Positions 1 to 6,534 of a DNA stretch of 6,534 nt are shown in pieces. Origin of the DNA: an uncultured Bacteroides sp. (lineage in GTDB: Bacteria; Bacteroidota; Bacteroidia; Bacteroidales; Bacteroidaceae). The position numbers and the translations under genes are program-made. The notes beneath the pieces are model-generated. The model worked only from the letters and a program-made list of their open reading frames with translations. It was not told the DNA's origin and ran no database searches. Numbering within the stretch: position 1 is the stretch's first letter; every line of letters begins with the position of its first letter. The stretch is taken from positions 1-6,534 of the forward strand of contig USSR01000397.1 of the NCBI GenBank assembly GCA_900557355.1, in the 5' to 3' direction.

Positions 1-873
1 TTAGAATGGAGAACATGCCTACGATTTAAACCGGATATATTGCTGAGTCATGGTTCCATTTGTGCTGCTCATGCGGCTTGGCTGATAGGAAAACCTCATA
101 TTGCATTTGAGGATACTTTTAATTTTGAACAAGTAAGGTTATACAAACCTTTTACAGATACAATTCTTACTTCTGATTATGACAATCCATTAAAAAATGA
201 ACGAAATGTAATACAGTATGCTGGTTACCATGAATTGGCTTATCTTCACCCTAATCGTTTTACTCCCAATAAATCGATTCTAAAAGAGTTAGGAGTTGAT
301 GGAAATGAGAAATATGTGATTATACGTTTTGTCTCGTGGAATGCATCTCATGATATTGGACATAGAGGAATTTCATTTGACAATAAGTTGAAAGCAATAA
401 TGGAGTTAAAAAAACATGCAAAGGTGTTTGTCTCTTCTGAAGGAGAATTACCTGAAAGATTAAAAATACATCAAATTGAAATAGCTCCTCATAGGATGCA
501 TGATGCGATGGCGTTTGCCAGTCTCTTGTTGGGTGAAAGTAGTACAATGTCGGAAGAGGCTGCTATAATGGGAATTCCTTCTGTTTATTTGCATACTGGT
601 ACGATTGCATATACTAAGGAACTTGAAGAGAAATACCAATTAATATACAATTATTCTGAATCTTTAGAAGATCAAGAAAGAGCTATAAAAAAAGGTATTG
701 AATTACTTCAAATGGATAAACAGGGATTGCATGATAACTGGTTGAGAAAAAGAAATAAATTATTAGACGAAAAAATAGATGTGACCGCTTTTCTGGTTTG
801 GTTTATAGAACATTATCCGGAAAGTAAAAGCATAATGAAAAACAATCCGGATTATCAATTAAATTTTAAATAA
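1..873 (+). CDS. DUF354-family protein, 5'-truncated (GT-B-like, glycan biosynthesis)
   Basis: The frame is open from base 1, so the gene begins upstream; 290 residues are visible and the TTG at 40 is not a real start. The piece opens with KPDILLSHGS, followed by a small/hydrophobic stretch and GKPHIAFEDT. This matches the N-terminal half of the DUF354 family, whose fold is related to UDP-GlcNAc 2-epimerases and GT-B glycosyltransferases. GESSTMSEEAAIMGIPSVYL (visible residues 178-197) resembles the family's C-terminal loop, where a nucleotide-sugar would bind in GT-B proteins. The family is usually about 340 residues, so roughly 50 are missing. DUF354 genes are common in O-antigen and capsule clusters, but their reaction is not settled; a glycosyltransferase or sugar-nucleotide role is inference. 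It shares one base (TAATG) with the next gene. Base composition is markedly A/T-rich: 121-180 and 661-720 are each 25% G+C by hand count. Confidence 0.85.
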   Translation, partial: LEWRTCLRFKPDILLSHGSICAAHAAWLIGKPHIAFEDTFNFEQVRLYKPFTDTILTSDYDNPLKNERNVIQYAGYHELAYLHPNRFTPNKSILKELGVDGNEKYVIIRFVSWNASHDIGHRGISFDNKLKAIMELKKHAKVFVSSEGELPERLKIHQIEIAPHRMHDAMAFASLLLGESSTMSEEAAIMGIPSVYLHTGTIAYTKELEEKYQLIYNYSESLEDQERAIKKGIELLQMDKQGLHDNWLRKRNKLLDEKIDVTAFLVWFIEHYPESKSIMKNNPDYQLNFK

Positions 874-1697
874 TGGATTTCACTCTCAAAACCTACCATT
901 CCTTACTTTGCGCTCTGCAAAAGGCAGATTACCGTTTCTATACTTTTGAGGAGTATTGCGAAAGGAAAGAAGATTTGTCCGATTCCAAATTTGTCATTCT
1001 GCGCCACGATGTGGACGAAATAGCGTCTAATGCGCTTAAGATAGCACTCTTGGAGCATGAGTTGGGAATCCGGGCTACGTACTATTTCCGAATTGTGAAA
1101 CAAAGCTTTGACCCTGACATCATCTGGAAAATAGTGGCTTTGGGACACGAGGTGGGCTACCATTATGAAGATCTGGTTTTTGCTGATGGTGATATGTCCA
1201 AAGCTATCGGGACATTTGCAACTCATCTTCAAGAAATACGGAAATTTTATCCGGTACGTACTGTGAGCATGCATGGCAGTTCATCTTCTATCTATGATAA
1301 CCGGACGTTATGGCAACACTACAGGCTTGCTGATTTTAATCTTATCGGAGAACCGTACCTGACAACTGATTTCCGGCGGGTGTTTTATCTGACTGATACC
1401 GGCTACGCCTGGGACGGGAAGAAGTATGCGGTGAGAGATATAGTGGAAGACCATTTTGGCATATCATTCCATACGACCCGACAAGTTATAAATTGTATCG
1501 GCAGGAATGAATTTCCGGAACGATGTATGATACTTGCCCATACACTTTGGACAGATAGCATGTGGCAATGGACCTTGCTCCATCTCCGGGAATTTTTTAA
1601 GAATCGCGTGAAAAGGTTTTCAAAGCATAATAAAGCGGTAGGTTTCCTATATAGTCACTTCGTAAAATATTATTGGACACATGGCAAATCATTTTAA
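873..1697 (+). CDS. Divergent NodB/CE4-like polysaccharide deacetylase
   Basis: A 274-residue protein with no signal peptide or membrane segment, so probably cytoplasmic. RHDVD (residues 44-48) stands at the first CE4 motif and is followed by ELGIRATYYFRI, the typical second strand (ATFF in canonical members). GHEVGYHYE (91-99) replaces the usual HGxxH metal motif and keeps only one obvious histidine there. VSMHGSSSS (131-139), YLTDTGYAW (172-180) and LAHTLWTD (221-228) align by eye with the later blocks of the uncharacterised CE4-like group found in polysaccharide clusters; the last matches a HPxxW-type ending. CE4 enzymes remove N- or O-acetyl groups from sugars using a metal held by Asp-His-His. 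Because the second His differs, activity could be altered or lost. The start at 873 overlaps the previous stop by one base, so translation is likely coupled. The substrate is unknown, probably a precursor of this locus's polysaccharide. Confidence 0.85.
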   Translation: MDFTLKTYHSLLCALQKADYRFYTFEEYCERKEDLSDSKFVILRHDVDEIASNALKIALLEHELGIRATYYFRIVKQSFDPDIIWKIVALGHEVGYHYEDLVFADGDMSKAIGTFATHLQEIRKFYPVRTVSMHGSSSSIYDNRTLWQHYRLADFNLIGEPYLTTDFRRVFYLTDTGYAWDGKKYAVRDIVEDHFGISFHTTRQVINCIGRNEFPERCMILAHTLWTDSMWQWTLLHLREFFKNRVKRFSKHNKAVGFLYSHFVKYYWTHGKSF

Positions 1698-2277
1698 AAC
1701 CAGAGAGCCACGGCTTATTCCTTTTTTCGACCATGATGAAAAGAGCCTTTGGCATACTATCCGGAACTCCGGCAAGAGGCGGCAGATGAATCCTTTGCAT
1801 TTTGCTTTCAGGAAGATGAGGAATATCATTCTTTTCCGTTTATCTTTTTTTTGTCCGCTGAACTCATGGCGGGTGAGAATGCACAGGTGGAGGGGAATAC
1901 ATATTGGGAAGCATGTCTATGTCGGGCAGCTTTGTGTACTGGACAATGCGTATCCTGAATACATATACATTGAAGATCATGCCTCGATGGCGGGGGAGGT
2001 ATCTGTCATAGCCCACGTAAACCCGTGTGAGCATTTCTCATTTATGCTGGAAGCTAAAGTGGCTCCCGTAGTCATTAAAGAGGGGGCATGGATTGGCATC
2101 CGGTCTGTCATCTTACCGGGAGTCAGCATTGGGATGAAATCAATCGTTTCGGCGGGTACTGTGGTGGATTGTGATGTGCCCGATTATACATTGGTGCAGG
2201 GAAACCCTATGAAAAAGGTTACTACTTATAAAAAATTATCGGATATTTATGAAAGGAATCGTTCACTTGACCAATGA
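1681..2277 (+). CDS. Hexapeptide-repeat (LbH) acyltransferase, probable sugar O-acetyltransferase
   Basis: A 198-residue protein in the maltose/galactoside-acetyltransferase-like branch of left-handed beta-helix transferases, which move an acetyl group from acetyl-CoA to a sugar hydroxyl or amine. NSWRVRMHRWRGIHIGKHVYVG (residues 61-82) is the characteristic entry into the helix. It is followed by YPEYIYIEDH (91-100), VIAHVNP (109-115, with His112 the likely catalytic base), and GAWIGIRSVILPGVSIGMKSIVSAGTVV (135-162), a run of hexapeptide turns ending in VQGNPMKKV. The start is uncertain. The ATG at 1681 overlaps the previous gene by 17 bases. The first 35 residues do not look like the family, whereas the ATG at 1786 (residue 36) gives a normal-length N-terminus of 163 residues. 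The 3' end overlaps the next deacetylase by 29 bases. Lying between two deacetylase-like genes, it probably acetylates the same glycan. The acceptor is not visible from sequence. Confidence 0.88.
   Translation: MANHFKTREPRLIPFFDHDEKSLWHTIRNSGKRRQMNPLHFAFRKMRNIILFRLSFFCPLNSWRVRMHRWRGIHIGKHVYVGQLCVLDNAYPEYIYIEDHASMAGEVSVIAHVNPCEHFSFMLEAKVAPVVIKEGAWIGIRSVILPGVSIGMKSIVSAGTVVDCDVPDYTLVQGNPMKKVTTYKKLSDIYERNRSLDQ
1699..1847 (+). pseudogene. Possible remnant of a FemAB-like/GNAT acyltransferase N-terminus
   Basis: Tentative. Within the first part of the acetyltransferase reading frame, two pieces recall the N-terminus of FemAB-like GNAT proteins common in Bacteroides polysaccharide loci. LIPFFDHDEKSLWHTI is read in the acetyltransferase frame (about 1714-1761). 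AYYPEL followed by an acidic, aromatic stretch ending in EEYHSFPFIF is read in the frame that starts at 1752 (1752-1847). In such proteins an opening with a conserved Trp is followed by a 'YY-PEY' block and then a 'YPF' strand. Here the two blocks are in different frames and overlap, as if a deletion had joined them. After 1847 the second frame reads only as a shadow of the beta-helix. This rests on memory of family patterns, with no alignment, and could be chance. Confidence 0.27.
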
Positions 2278-3160
2278 CGTGGAGACCACTTCCATCGTGA
2301 ACGGTGGCTTGCGGGATGACACGGGAGTGAAGGTCTGGAAAGAGGGATTGCCCCGCTTGCTTGAGCTATATGCAAAATATGATGTGAAGGCAACTTTCTT
2401 CTTTATAGCGGACTTTGCCGCGCAACATCCGGAAATGATAAAGAGGGTGCAAGGAGGCGGACATGAGGTGGCGGTACACGGTTTAAGCCACGAGCATACG
2501 AAAGCGTTCGATGTCCTGTCAGCGGAAGAGCAGGTGTATCATTTGTCGGCGGCAAAGAGGATTATTGAGGATATTGCCGGAGAAGAGGTAGTTTCATTTC
2601 GCGCTCCGGCTTTACGGGTGAATGGGAATACGCCCCGGGCGTTGAAAGAAACGGGGTATCTGTTCGACAGTTCGGTGGCTCCGCAGCGGATGGATATGTT
2701 CATGTCGTTGGGCAGTAAAGGAAAACTGCAATGGCTAAAGGCTCCCAGAGTGCCTTATCATGTGAAGCAGGATAACCTGGCACGACGGGGGGACATGGAA
2801 CTTATAGAGGTTCCGGTGTCTTCGTTTATAGTGCCTTACATCGGGACGTTCATGCGCATCTCTCCCCGGTTAACTTGTTGGATACGCCATTTCCTGTATT
2901 GGGAGACGAGGAATACAAACAAGAGGATTAATTTCCTGATTCATCCCAATGAGGTGATTACAGAGGAGGACATGCATGGGAAAATAGAACGCCAGGCGGA
3001 CAGTTATATTTCTTATCTGTTTTCGGACGTGCTGAGGCATAAACTGAAACTGCGGAATCTGGGCATACCTGCATTGGATTTGTATGAAAAAGAAATTGCT
3101 TTCTGGAAGAACTGCGGTTACGGGTTTGAAAGAATAAAAGATGTTAGAGTAGGGGAATGA
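2249..3160 (+). CDS. Polysaccharide deacetylase, NodB/CE4 family
   Basis: A 303-residue protein carrying the CE4 motifs in order. LTNDVET (residues 7-13) sits at motif 1, a D-V-E variant of the classical TFDD. DVKATFFFIADFA (45-57) is the second strand. HEVAVHGLSHEH (72-83) contains the metal-binding HGxSH at 77-81. SFRAPALRVN (116-125) is motif 3 with its R-x-P core. YLFDSSVAP (137-145) is motif 4 and INFLIHPNE (227-235) supplies the C-terminal active-site His. It is therefore likely a metal-dependent deacetylase of N- or O-acetylated sugars. No signal peptide is present, so action in the cytoplasm on a lipid-linked or nucleotide-linked precursor is inferred. The ATG at 2249 overlaps the acetyltransferase by 29 bases and is needed to include motif 1, which supports this start. 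The stop overlaps the next start as ATGA. It is more canonical than the deacetylase-like gene at 873, and G+C is near 50% (2641-2700 about 52%). Confidence 0.92.
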   Translation: MKGIVHLTNDVETTSIVNGGLRDDTGVKVWKEGLPRLLELYAKYDVKATFFFIADFAAQHPEMIKRVQGGGHEVAVHGLSHEHTKAFDVLSAEEQVYHLSAAKRIIEDIAGEEVVSFRAPALRVNGNTPRALKETGYLFDSSVAPQRMDMFMSLGSKGKLQWLKAPRVPYHVKQDNLARRGDMELIEVPVSSFIVPYIGTFMRISPRLTCWIRHFLYWETRNTNKRINFLIHPNEVITEEDMHGKIERQADSYISYLFSDVLRHKLKLRNLGIPALDLYEKEIAFWKNCGYGFERIKDVRVGE

Positions 3161-3891
3161 GATTCGTTTTTTTAGTTTGCTTCTTTATTTTTTCTTCCAG
3201 AGTATTCGCCCAATACTCGGATGGAACTACCGGTTTGCTCCATACACCCTCGGCTGAGATGCAGCCGGTGGGAACGGTGATGCTGGGCGCAGGCTTTCTG
3301 AATAAAGAATTAACTCCCAATTCCAACTCTCTTGCCTGGCCTTATCATACCTATAATTATTATGTCAATGTCACTTTTCTGTCGTGCCTGGAACTGTCGT
3401 ATATCTGTACGTTGTTTAAACGGAGTGTAGGCGACCTTCCTAGGAAGTGGAGAGGGCAGGACAGGCATTTAGCCTTTAGGCTGAGGGTGCTGAAAGAGGG
3501 ACAATTCTGGAAATATATGCCGGCGGTGGTGCTGGGAACTTCTGACCCGGTGACGGGATTCCAGTCGCCGGGAGAAGAGGGTAATGGGCATTTCAATAAA
3601 TATTATGTTGCGGCAACCAAGCATATACAAACAAGGGGCGGTGAATTAGGTGTTCATCTTTCTTATCTTTACAGTGCCAGGAAAACATATAGATTGAATG
3701 GCCCTGCGCTGGGAATATCTTATGACCTTGCCATTTTGAAAGGATTCCGCCTGATAGCGGAGTATGACGCAAAAGATTTTTATGTAGGTTTCCATTACCG
3801 GGTGATACGTCCGTTGATGCTGCAGGCAATGCTGCAGGACGGGCAGTATTTTTCGGGAGGGTTCACCTTTCTGATTCCGCTTAAGTTGTAG
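3157..3891 (+). CDS. YjbH/GfcD-like outer-membrane beta-barrel protein, short form
   Basis: A 244-residue exported protein. Residues 1-18 are a signal peptide: Arg2, a hydrophobic core VFLVCFFIF, then the signal peptidase I-type site RVFA before QYSD. The mature N-terminus, GTTGLLHTPSAEMQPVGTVMLGAGF, is the characteristic opening of the YjbH (DUF940) family. The rest alternates polar and hydrophobic residues in short strands with many Tyr, Phe and Gly, as expected of an outer-membrane beta-barrel. Enterobacterial YjbH and GfcD are around 700 residues, so this is about a third and probably holds one barrel unit. It is translationally coupled to the deacetylase (ATGA overlap, with AGGGGA just before the ATG) and precedes the Wza gene by 25 bases. 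This mirrors gfcD-gfcE in E. coli group 4 capsule operons. A role as outer-membrane partner of the export lipoprotein is inferred; it could instead be a scaffold. Confidence 0.8.
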   Translation: MRFVFLVCFFIFSSRVFAQYSDGTTGLLHTPSAEMQPVGTVMLGAGFLNKELTPNSNSLAWPYHTYNYYVNVTFLSCLELSYICTLFKRSVGDLPRKWRGQDRHLAFRLRVLKEGQFWKYMPAVVLGTSDPVTGFQSPGEEGNGHFNKYYVAATKHIQTRGGELGVHLSYLYSARKTYRLNGPALGISYDLAILKGFRLIAEYDAKDFYVGFHYRVIRPLMLQAMLQDGQYFSGGFTFLIPLKL

Positions 3892-3916
3892 AAATAGTAA
3901 ACAATAAAAATAATCA
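3892..3916 (+). promoter_or_regulatory. A/T-rich leader before the Wza-like gene
   Basis: These 25 bases hold only three G or C and no Shine-Dalgarno-like purine block. Bacteroidetes initiate translation largely through A-rich, unstructured leaders, so this probably serves as the ribosome entry region. I see no -7 TAnnTTTG promoter motif here and no hairpin, so transcription most likely reads through from upstream. Confidence 0.35.
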
Positions 3917-4708
3917 ATGAACAAGATGAAAATGTGGGGAGGCATAGCTATGATGTTATGCTTCCTGACCGGCTGTACTTCCACAAAGCAGATTGCGTAT
4001 TTGCAAGATACGCCGGAGAATTATAAGCAGGAGATAGCGCAGGAGTATGAAATCAAAATCCATTCGGATGACTTGCTTTCCATTATGGTGAACAGTAAAG
4101 ACTTGGAACTGGTGCAGATGTTCAATCTGCCAAGCGTGCGCTATGAGTTCGGAAGTAAGGGGGCCTATTCGGGAGGGTCCAGCGGAATACTGGGTTATCT
4201 GGTGGATAAAGAAGGAAATATCGATTTTCCGCAACTGGGAAGAATCAAGGTGAAAGGAATGACCCGTTCGGGACTGACGGACTATATCAAGGAACAACTG
4301 ATCAGTAAGGGGTTGGTGAATGATCCGATTGTTACCATTCAGTTCCTGAACTTTAAAGTTTCGGTGATGGGGGAAGTTAATAATCCCGGTACATTTGAGG
4401 TAAGCAGTGATCGCATTACTCTATTGGATGTGCTTAGCCGGGCAGGAGACTTGACAATCTACGGCAAGCGTGAGAATGTAAAGGTGATTCGGGAAGAAAA
4501 CGGGGAACGGCTGGTGGCTACCGTGGATTTGCGGAGCAATGACTTGTTTGCTTCACCTTATTATTATCTCCGGCAGAATGACATCGTATATGTGGAGCCT
4601 AATTCGGCAAAGGCGGGGCAGAGGGAGATTAATCAAAACCGATCTATCGGTACGTTCGCTTCCATTGTATCGGTATTGATTTCATTGTCGGTACTTATAT
4701 TTAAGTGA
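3917..4708 (+). CDS. wza: Wza-type polysaccharide export lipoprotein
   Basis: A 263-residue outer-membrane polysaccharide export (OPX) protein. The N-terminus is a lipoprotein signal with lipobox LTGC and acylated Cys20. The mature protein begins TSTKQIAYLQDT, a typical Bacteroidetes form. Residues about 44-144 are the polysaccharide export domain (YEIKIHSDDLLSIMV, GYLVDKEGNIDFPQLGRIKVKGMT, DPIVTIQFLNFKVSV). Residues about 146-226 form one SLBB domain (GEVNNPGTFEV, DVLSRAGDLTIYGKRENVKVIRE). The C-terminus, about 244-262 (IGTFASIVSVLISLSVLIF), is a single hydrophobic helix. It is much shorter than E. coli Wza (379 residues), with one SLBB domain and no long amphipathic pore helix. ATGs at codons 4 and 6 are possible alternative starts. 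It sits directly upstream of the Wzc gene, its expected periplasmic and inner-membrane partner, with no phosphatase gene between. The product forms or gates the periplasmic exit path of the polymer. Confidence 0.93.
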   Translation: MNKMKMWGGIAMMLCFLTGCTSTKQIAYLQDTPENYKQEIAQEYEIKIHSDDLLSIMVNSKDLELVQMFNLPSVRYEFGSKGAYSGGSSGILGYLVDKEGNIDFPQLGRIKVKGMTRSGLTDYIKEQLISKGLVNDPIVTIQFLNFKVSVMGEVNNPGTFEVSSDRITLLDVLSRAGDLTIYGKRENVKVIREENGERLVATVDLRSNDLFASPYYYLRQNDIVYVEPNSAKAGQREINQNRSIGTFASIVSVLISLSVLIFK

Positions 4709-4746
4709 GTTGTGAAAAGAAAGCAGTTTAATCAGAGTAATATTTT

Positions 4747-6534
4747 ATGAGAAAAGATAAATTTGAAGATTTTGACTTTATAGATTTCAATGAGAGCCGG
4801 TCGGAGGAGAGCACGGTGATGGCTGATATGATTGGTGTATTGGCGCATCATCGTAAGTGGTTTATACTTTCGGTTGCCGTGTGCCTGCTGGTCGGCTTTA
4901 TCTATGTGAGAAGCACACCGAAAACTTTTTCACGCACAGCCACCATATTGGTGAAGGACGAACAAGGGGGCGGGAACATGGGTGAATCCGCCGCTTTCCG
5001 GGATGTGTTTTCATTGGGTAACAGCAAGGTGGACAACGAAATGGGGTTCTTTAAAAGCAAAAGGCTGATGATGGAGGTAACCCGGCAACTTCGTTTGGAC
5101 GTCAGCTACAAGGAACGCAACGGGCTGCGCAAACGGGAACTTTATAACTCCACTCCGTTTACGGTGGTCTTTCAGGATGCGGAACCCGGCCAGGAAATCA
5201 GTCTGACGGCTACGGCGATTGACGGGAACAGGGCGTTGTTGTCGGATTTCGTACTGGATGAAAACGATTTTGACGAGGTGGTGACGGTGCAGATGGGTGA
5301 CACGACGGATACTCCGGTGGGGAAAGTTGTTGTCGCTTCGACGCTGTTCATGAACGAGGAGTATATGGGCAAGCCCGTTTATGTGAAGAAGGGCAACCGG
5401 AAAAACGTGTCGGACAATTATAATGCCAATCTGCAGGTGGAAGTGGTTGACAAATCTTCGCTGATTAACCTGACCATAGAAGACGAGAACATCGGGCGTG
5501 CGGAAGATGTGCTGAATACATTGATTGAAGCCTACAAGAATGATGCGATAGAAGATAAGAACAAGGTGGTGATTAATACCGCCAATTTCATTAAAGACCG
5601 CCTGACGATTATAGAGGCGGACCTGGGCGTGATTGACACGGAAATAGAGGATTATAAACGGGAAAATAAGCTGACGGACGTTACCTCGGAAAGCGCACTG
5701 CTGCTGCAAAACTCCAGCCGTCTGGGAGGGGAGTCGCTGAGCATTGAAAACGAGGTTGTTATGGCCGAATACATAAAGGATTATCTGCAGGATAATTCGA
5801 AAACCGCTGAATTGATACCGTCGAGTATCGGCATCAATGACAATGGTATCCAGAATCAAATCAACGAATATAACACGACGCTAACTAAAAAGAACAAACT
5901 GATGGCTAACAGCAGCGCCAATAATCCGATAGTGCGGGAAATGAACGCGAGCCTGGTATCTATGCGTGCGTCCATCTCAAAGGCTGTGGACAATCTGGTG
6001 GCGGGATTGAAGATGCAGGTGCGGAATATGAAGCGGAAGGAACTGGAGAATATGAACCGGAAAGCGTTTGTGCCCACCCAGCAGAAGTATGTGATCAGCA
6101 TCGAACGCCAACAGAAAATTAAAGAAGAGTTGTATCTCTATCTGCTGAACAAGAAGGAGGAGAGTGAACTGCAACTTTCCATCACGGAAAGTAATTGCCG
6201 CATTGTGGACCCGGCGGACGGACCGGACTTGCCTGTTTCGCCACGTAAGGCACAGGTGCTTCTGATTTGCATCCTGCTGGGCTTTACGATTCCGGCTCTT
6301 TGGCTGTATATTCGTTCGTTGCTCAATACTACCGTGCAGACGAAGAGGGATTTGAAAGCGGGCGTGAGCGTTCCTTTCCTTGGAGAGATTCCTCTGAAAA
6401 AGGGGAAGCGTGAAAAGGATATTGTTGTGAAAGAGGGCAGTCGGGAATATATCTGCGAAGCGTTCAAGATACTCCGTGATAATCTTGACTTTATGGATAC
6501 GGAGAAGAAAGCGGGCGGAAAAGTGGTGCAGGCG
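4747..6534 (+). CDS. wzc: Wzc-type polysaccharide co-polymerase / BY-kinase, 3'-truncated
   Basis: 596 residues are visible and the frame is open at the right edge. An acidic cytoplasmic N-tail (MRKDKFEDFDFIDF) leads to a first membrane segment at about 38-54 (WFILSVAVCLLVGFIYV). A Wzz-type periplasmic domain follows, starting FSRTATILVKDE, with a long region rich in charged helices at about 270-460 likely to form coiled coils. VDPADGPDLPVSPRK (487-501) is the proline-rich block just before the second membrane segment (about 504-522). After that comes a cytoplasmic linker with FLGEIPL and SREYICEAFKILRDNLDFM, the conserved helix preceding the Walker A motif of bacterial tyrosine kinases. The sequence stops before Walker A, so kinase activity and a Tyr-rich tail cannot be confirmed; family members are about 800 residues. 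The start ATG at 4747 lies 38 bases after the Wza gene behind an A/T-rich leader. It likely controls chain length and drives export with Wza. Confidence 0.93.
   Translation, partial: MRKDKFEDFDFIDFNESRSEESTVMADMIGVLAHHRKWFILSVAVCLLVGFIYVRSTPKTFSRTATILVKDEQGGGNMGESAAFRDVFSLGNSKVDNEMGFFKSKRLMMEVTRQLRLDVSYKERNGLRKRELYNSTPFTVVFQDAEPGQEISLTATAIDGNRALLSDFVLDENDFDEVVTVQMGDTTDTPVGKVVVASTLFMNEEYMGKPVYVKKGNRKNVSDNYNANLQVEVVDKSSLINLTIEDENIGRAEDVLNTLIEAYKNDAIEDKNKVVINTANFIKDRLTIIEADLGVIDTEIEDYKRENKLTDVTSESALLLQNSSRLGGESLSIENEVVMAEYIKDYLQDNSKTAELIPSSIGINDNGIQNQINEYNTTLTKKNKLMANSSANNPIVREMNASLVSMRASISKAVDNLVAGLKMQVRNMKRKELENMNRKAFVPTQQKYVISIERQQKIKEELYLYLLNKKEESELQLSITESNCRIVDPADGPDLPVSPRKAQVLLICILLGFTIPALWLYIRSLLNTTVQTKRDLKAGVSVPFLGEIPLKKGKREKDIVVKEGSREYICEAFKILRDNLDFMDTEKKAGGKVVQA

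Noticed and set aside
3817..3838. Direct repeat of ATGCTGCAGG, two copies 12 bases apart
   Set aside because: It encodes the repeated MLQ in the YjbH-like protein. It is short, in frame and in coding sequence, with no sign of a mobile or regulatory element.
3646..4297. Two - strand open frames of about 112 residues across the YjbH/Wza junction
   Set aside because: Both are covered by clear + strand genes and have no recognisable family, signal peptide or leader of their own.
4709..4746. Possible promoter between the Wza-like and Wzc-like genes
   Set aside because: The 38-base gap has TAATATTTT but no TAnnTTTG -7 motif with a properly spaced -33 TTTG. Co-transcription with the upstream gene is simpler.
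5011..5859. A 282-residue open frame on the - strand antisense to the Wzc-like gene
   Set aside because: It lies wholly inside a strongly recognisable Wzc coding region and its translation shows no domain. It is rich in His, Arg, Gln, Ile and Phe, as expected when codons of the + strand are read backwards.
1..6534. CRISPR arrays, tRNA or rRNA genes, insertion sequences
   Set aside because: I see no regularly spaced repeats, no tRNA-like cloverleaf, no transposase and no terminal inverted repeats. Coding sequence fills almost the whole window.

Overview
The window looks like the late part of a capsular or exopolysaccharide biosynthesis operon from a Bacteroidales bacterium, most likely Bacteroides or a close relative. 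This is inferred from three things: the compact short Wza-like lipoprotein and Wzc-like co-polymerase pair, the A/T-rich translation starts without clear Shine-Dalgarno sites, and the mosaic cargo genes typical of these loci. No species marker is present. All supported genes are on the + strand, with nothing convincing on the - strand.

Layout: (1) 1-873, 3' part of a DUF354-family protein, clearly more A/T-rich than the rest. (2) 873-1697, a divergent NodB/CE4-like polysaccharide deacetylase with altered metal motifs. (3) 1681-2277, a left-handed beta-helix (hexapeptide repeat) acyltransferase, probably an O-acetyltransferase. Its true start may be the ATG at 1786, and its first ~150 bases also read, in another frame, like a fragment of a FemAB-type GNAT protein. 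(4) 2249-3160, a second and more canonical CE4 polysaccharide deacetylase. (5) 3157-3891, a short YjbH/GfcD-like secreted beta-barrel protein. (6) 3917-4708, a Wza-type polysaccharide export lipoprotein. (7) 4747 to the right edge, a Wzc-type chain-length/tyrosine kinase protein cut just before its expected Walker A motif.

The first five genes overlap or touch (1, 17, 29 and 4 base overlaps), and the last two gaps are only 25 and 38 bases. I see no terminator or promoter, so the window is probably one polycistronic unit. The genes divide into a sugar-modification half (DUF354 protein, deacetylase-like, acetyltransferase, deacetylase) and an export half (YjbH, Wza, Wzc).

The inferred logic is that a repeat unit is built and its acyl groups edited in the cytoplasm, since neither deacetylase has a signal peptide. 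The polymer is then handed to a Wzc-Wza envelope channel. The order YjbH-Wza-Wzc parallels gfcD-gfcE-etk of E. coli group 4 capsule, which suggests the YjbH-like barrel is part of the outer-membrane exit. I do not see a wholly new system. The most unusual points are the acyl-editing trio, the degenerate first deacetylase, the possible FemAB remnant, and the pairing of a short Wza with a dedicated small barrel protein.
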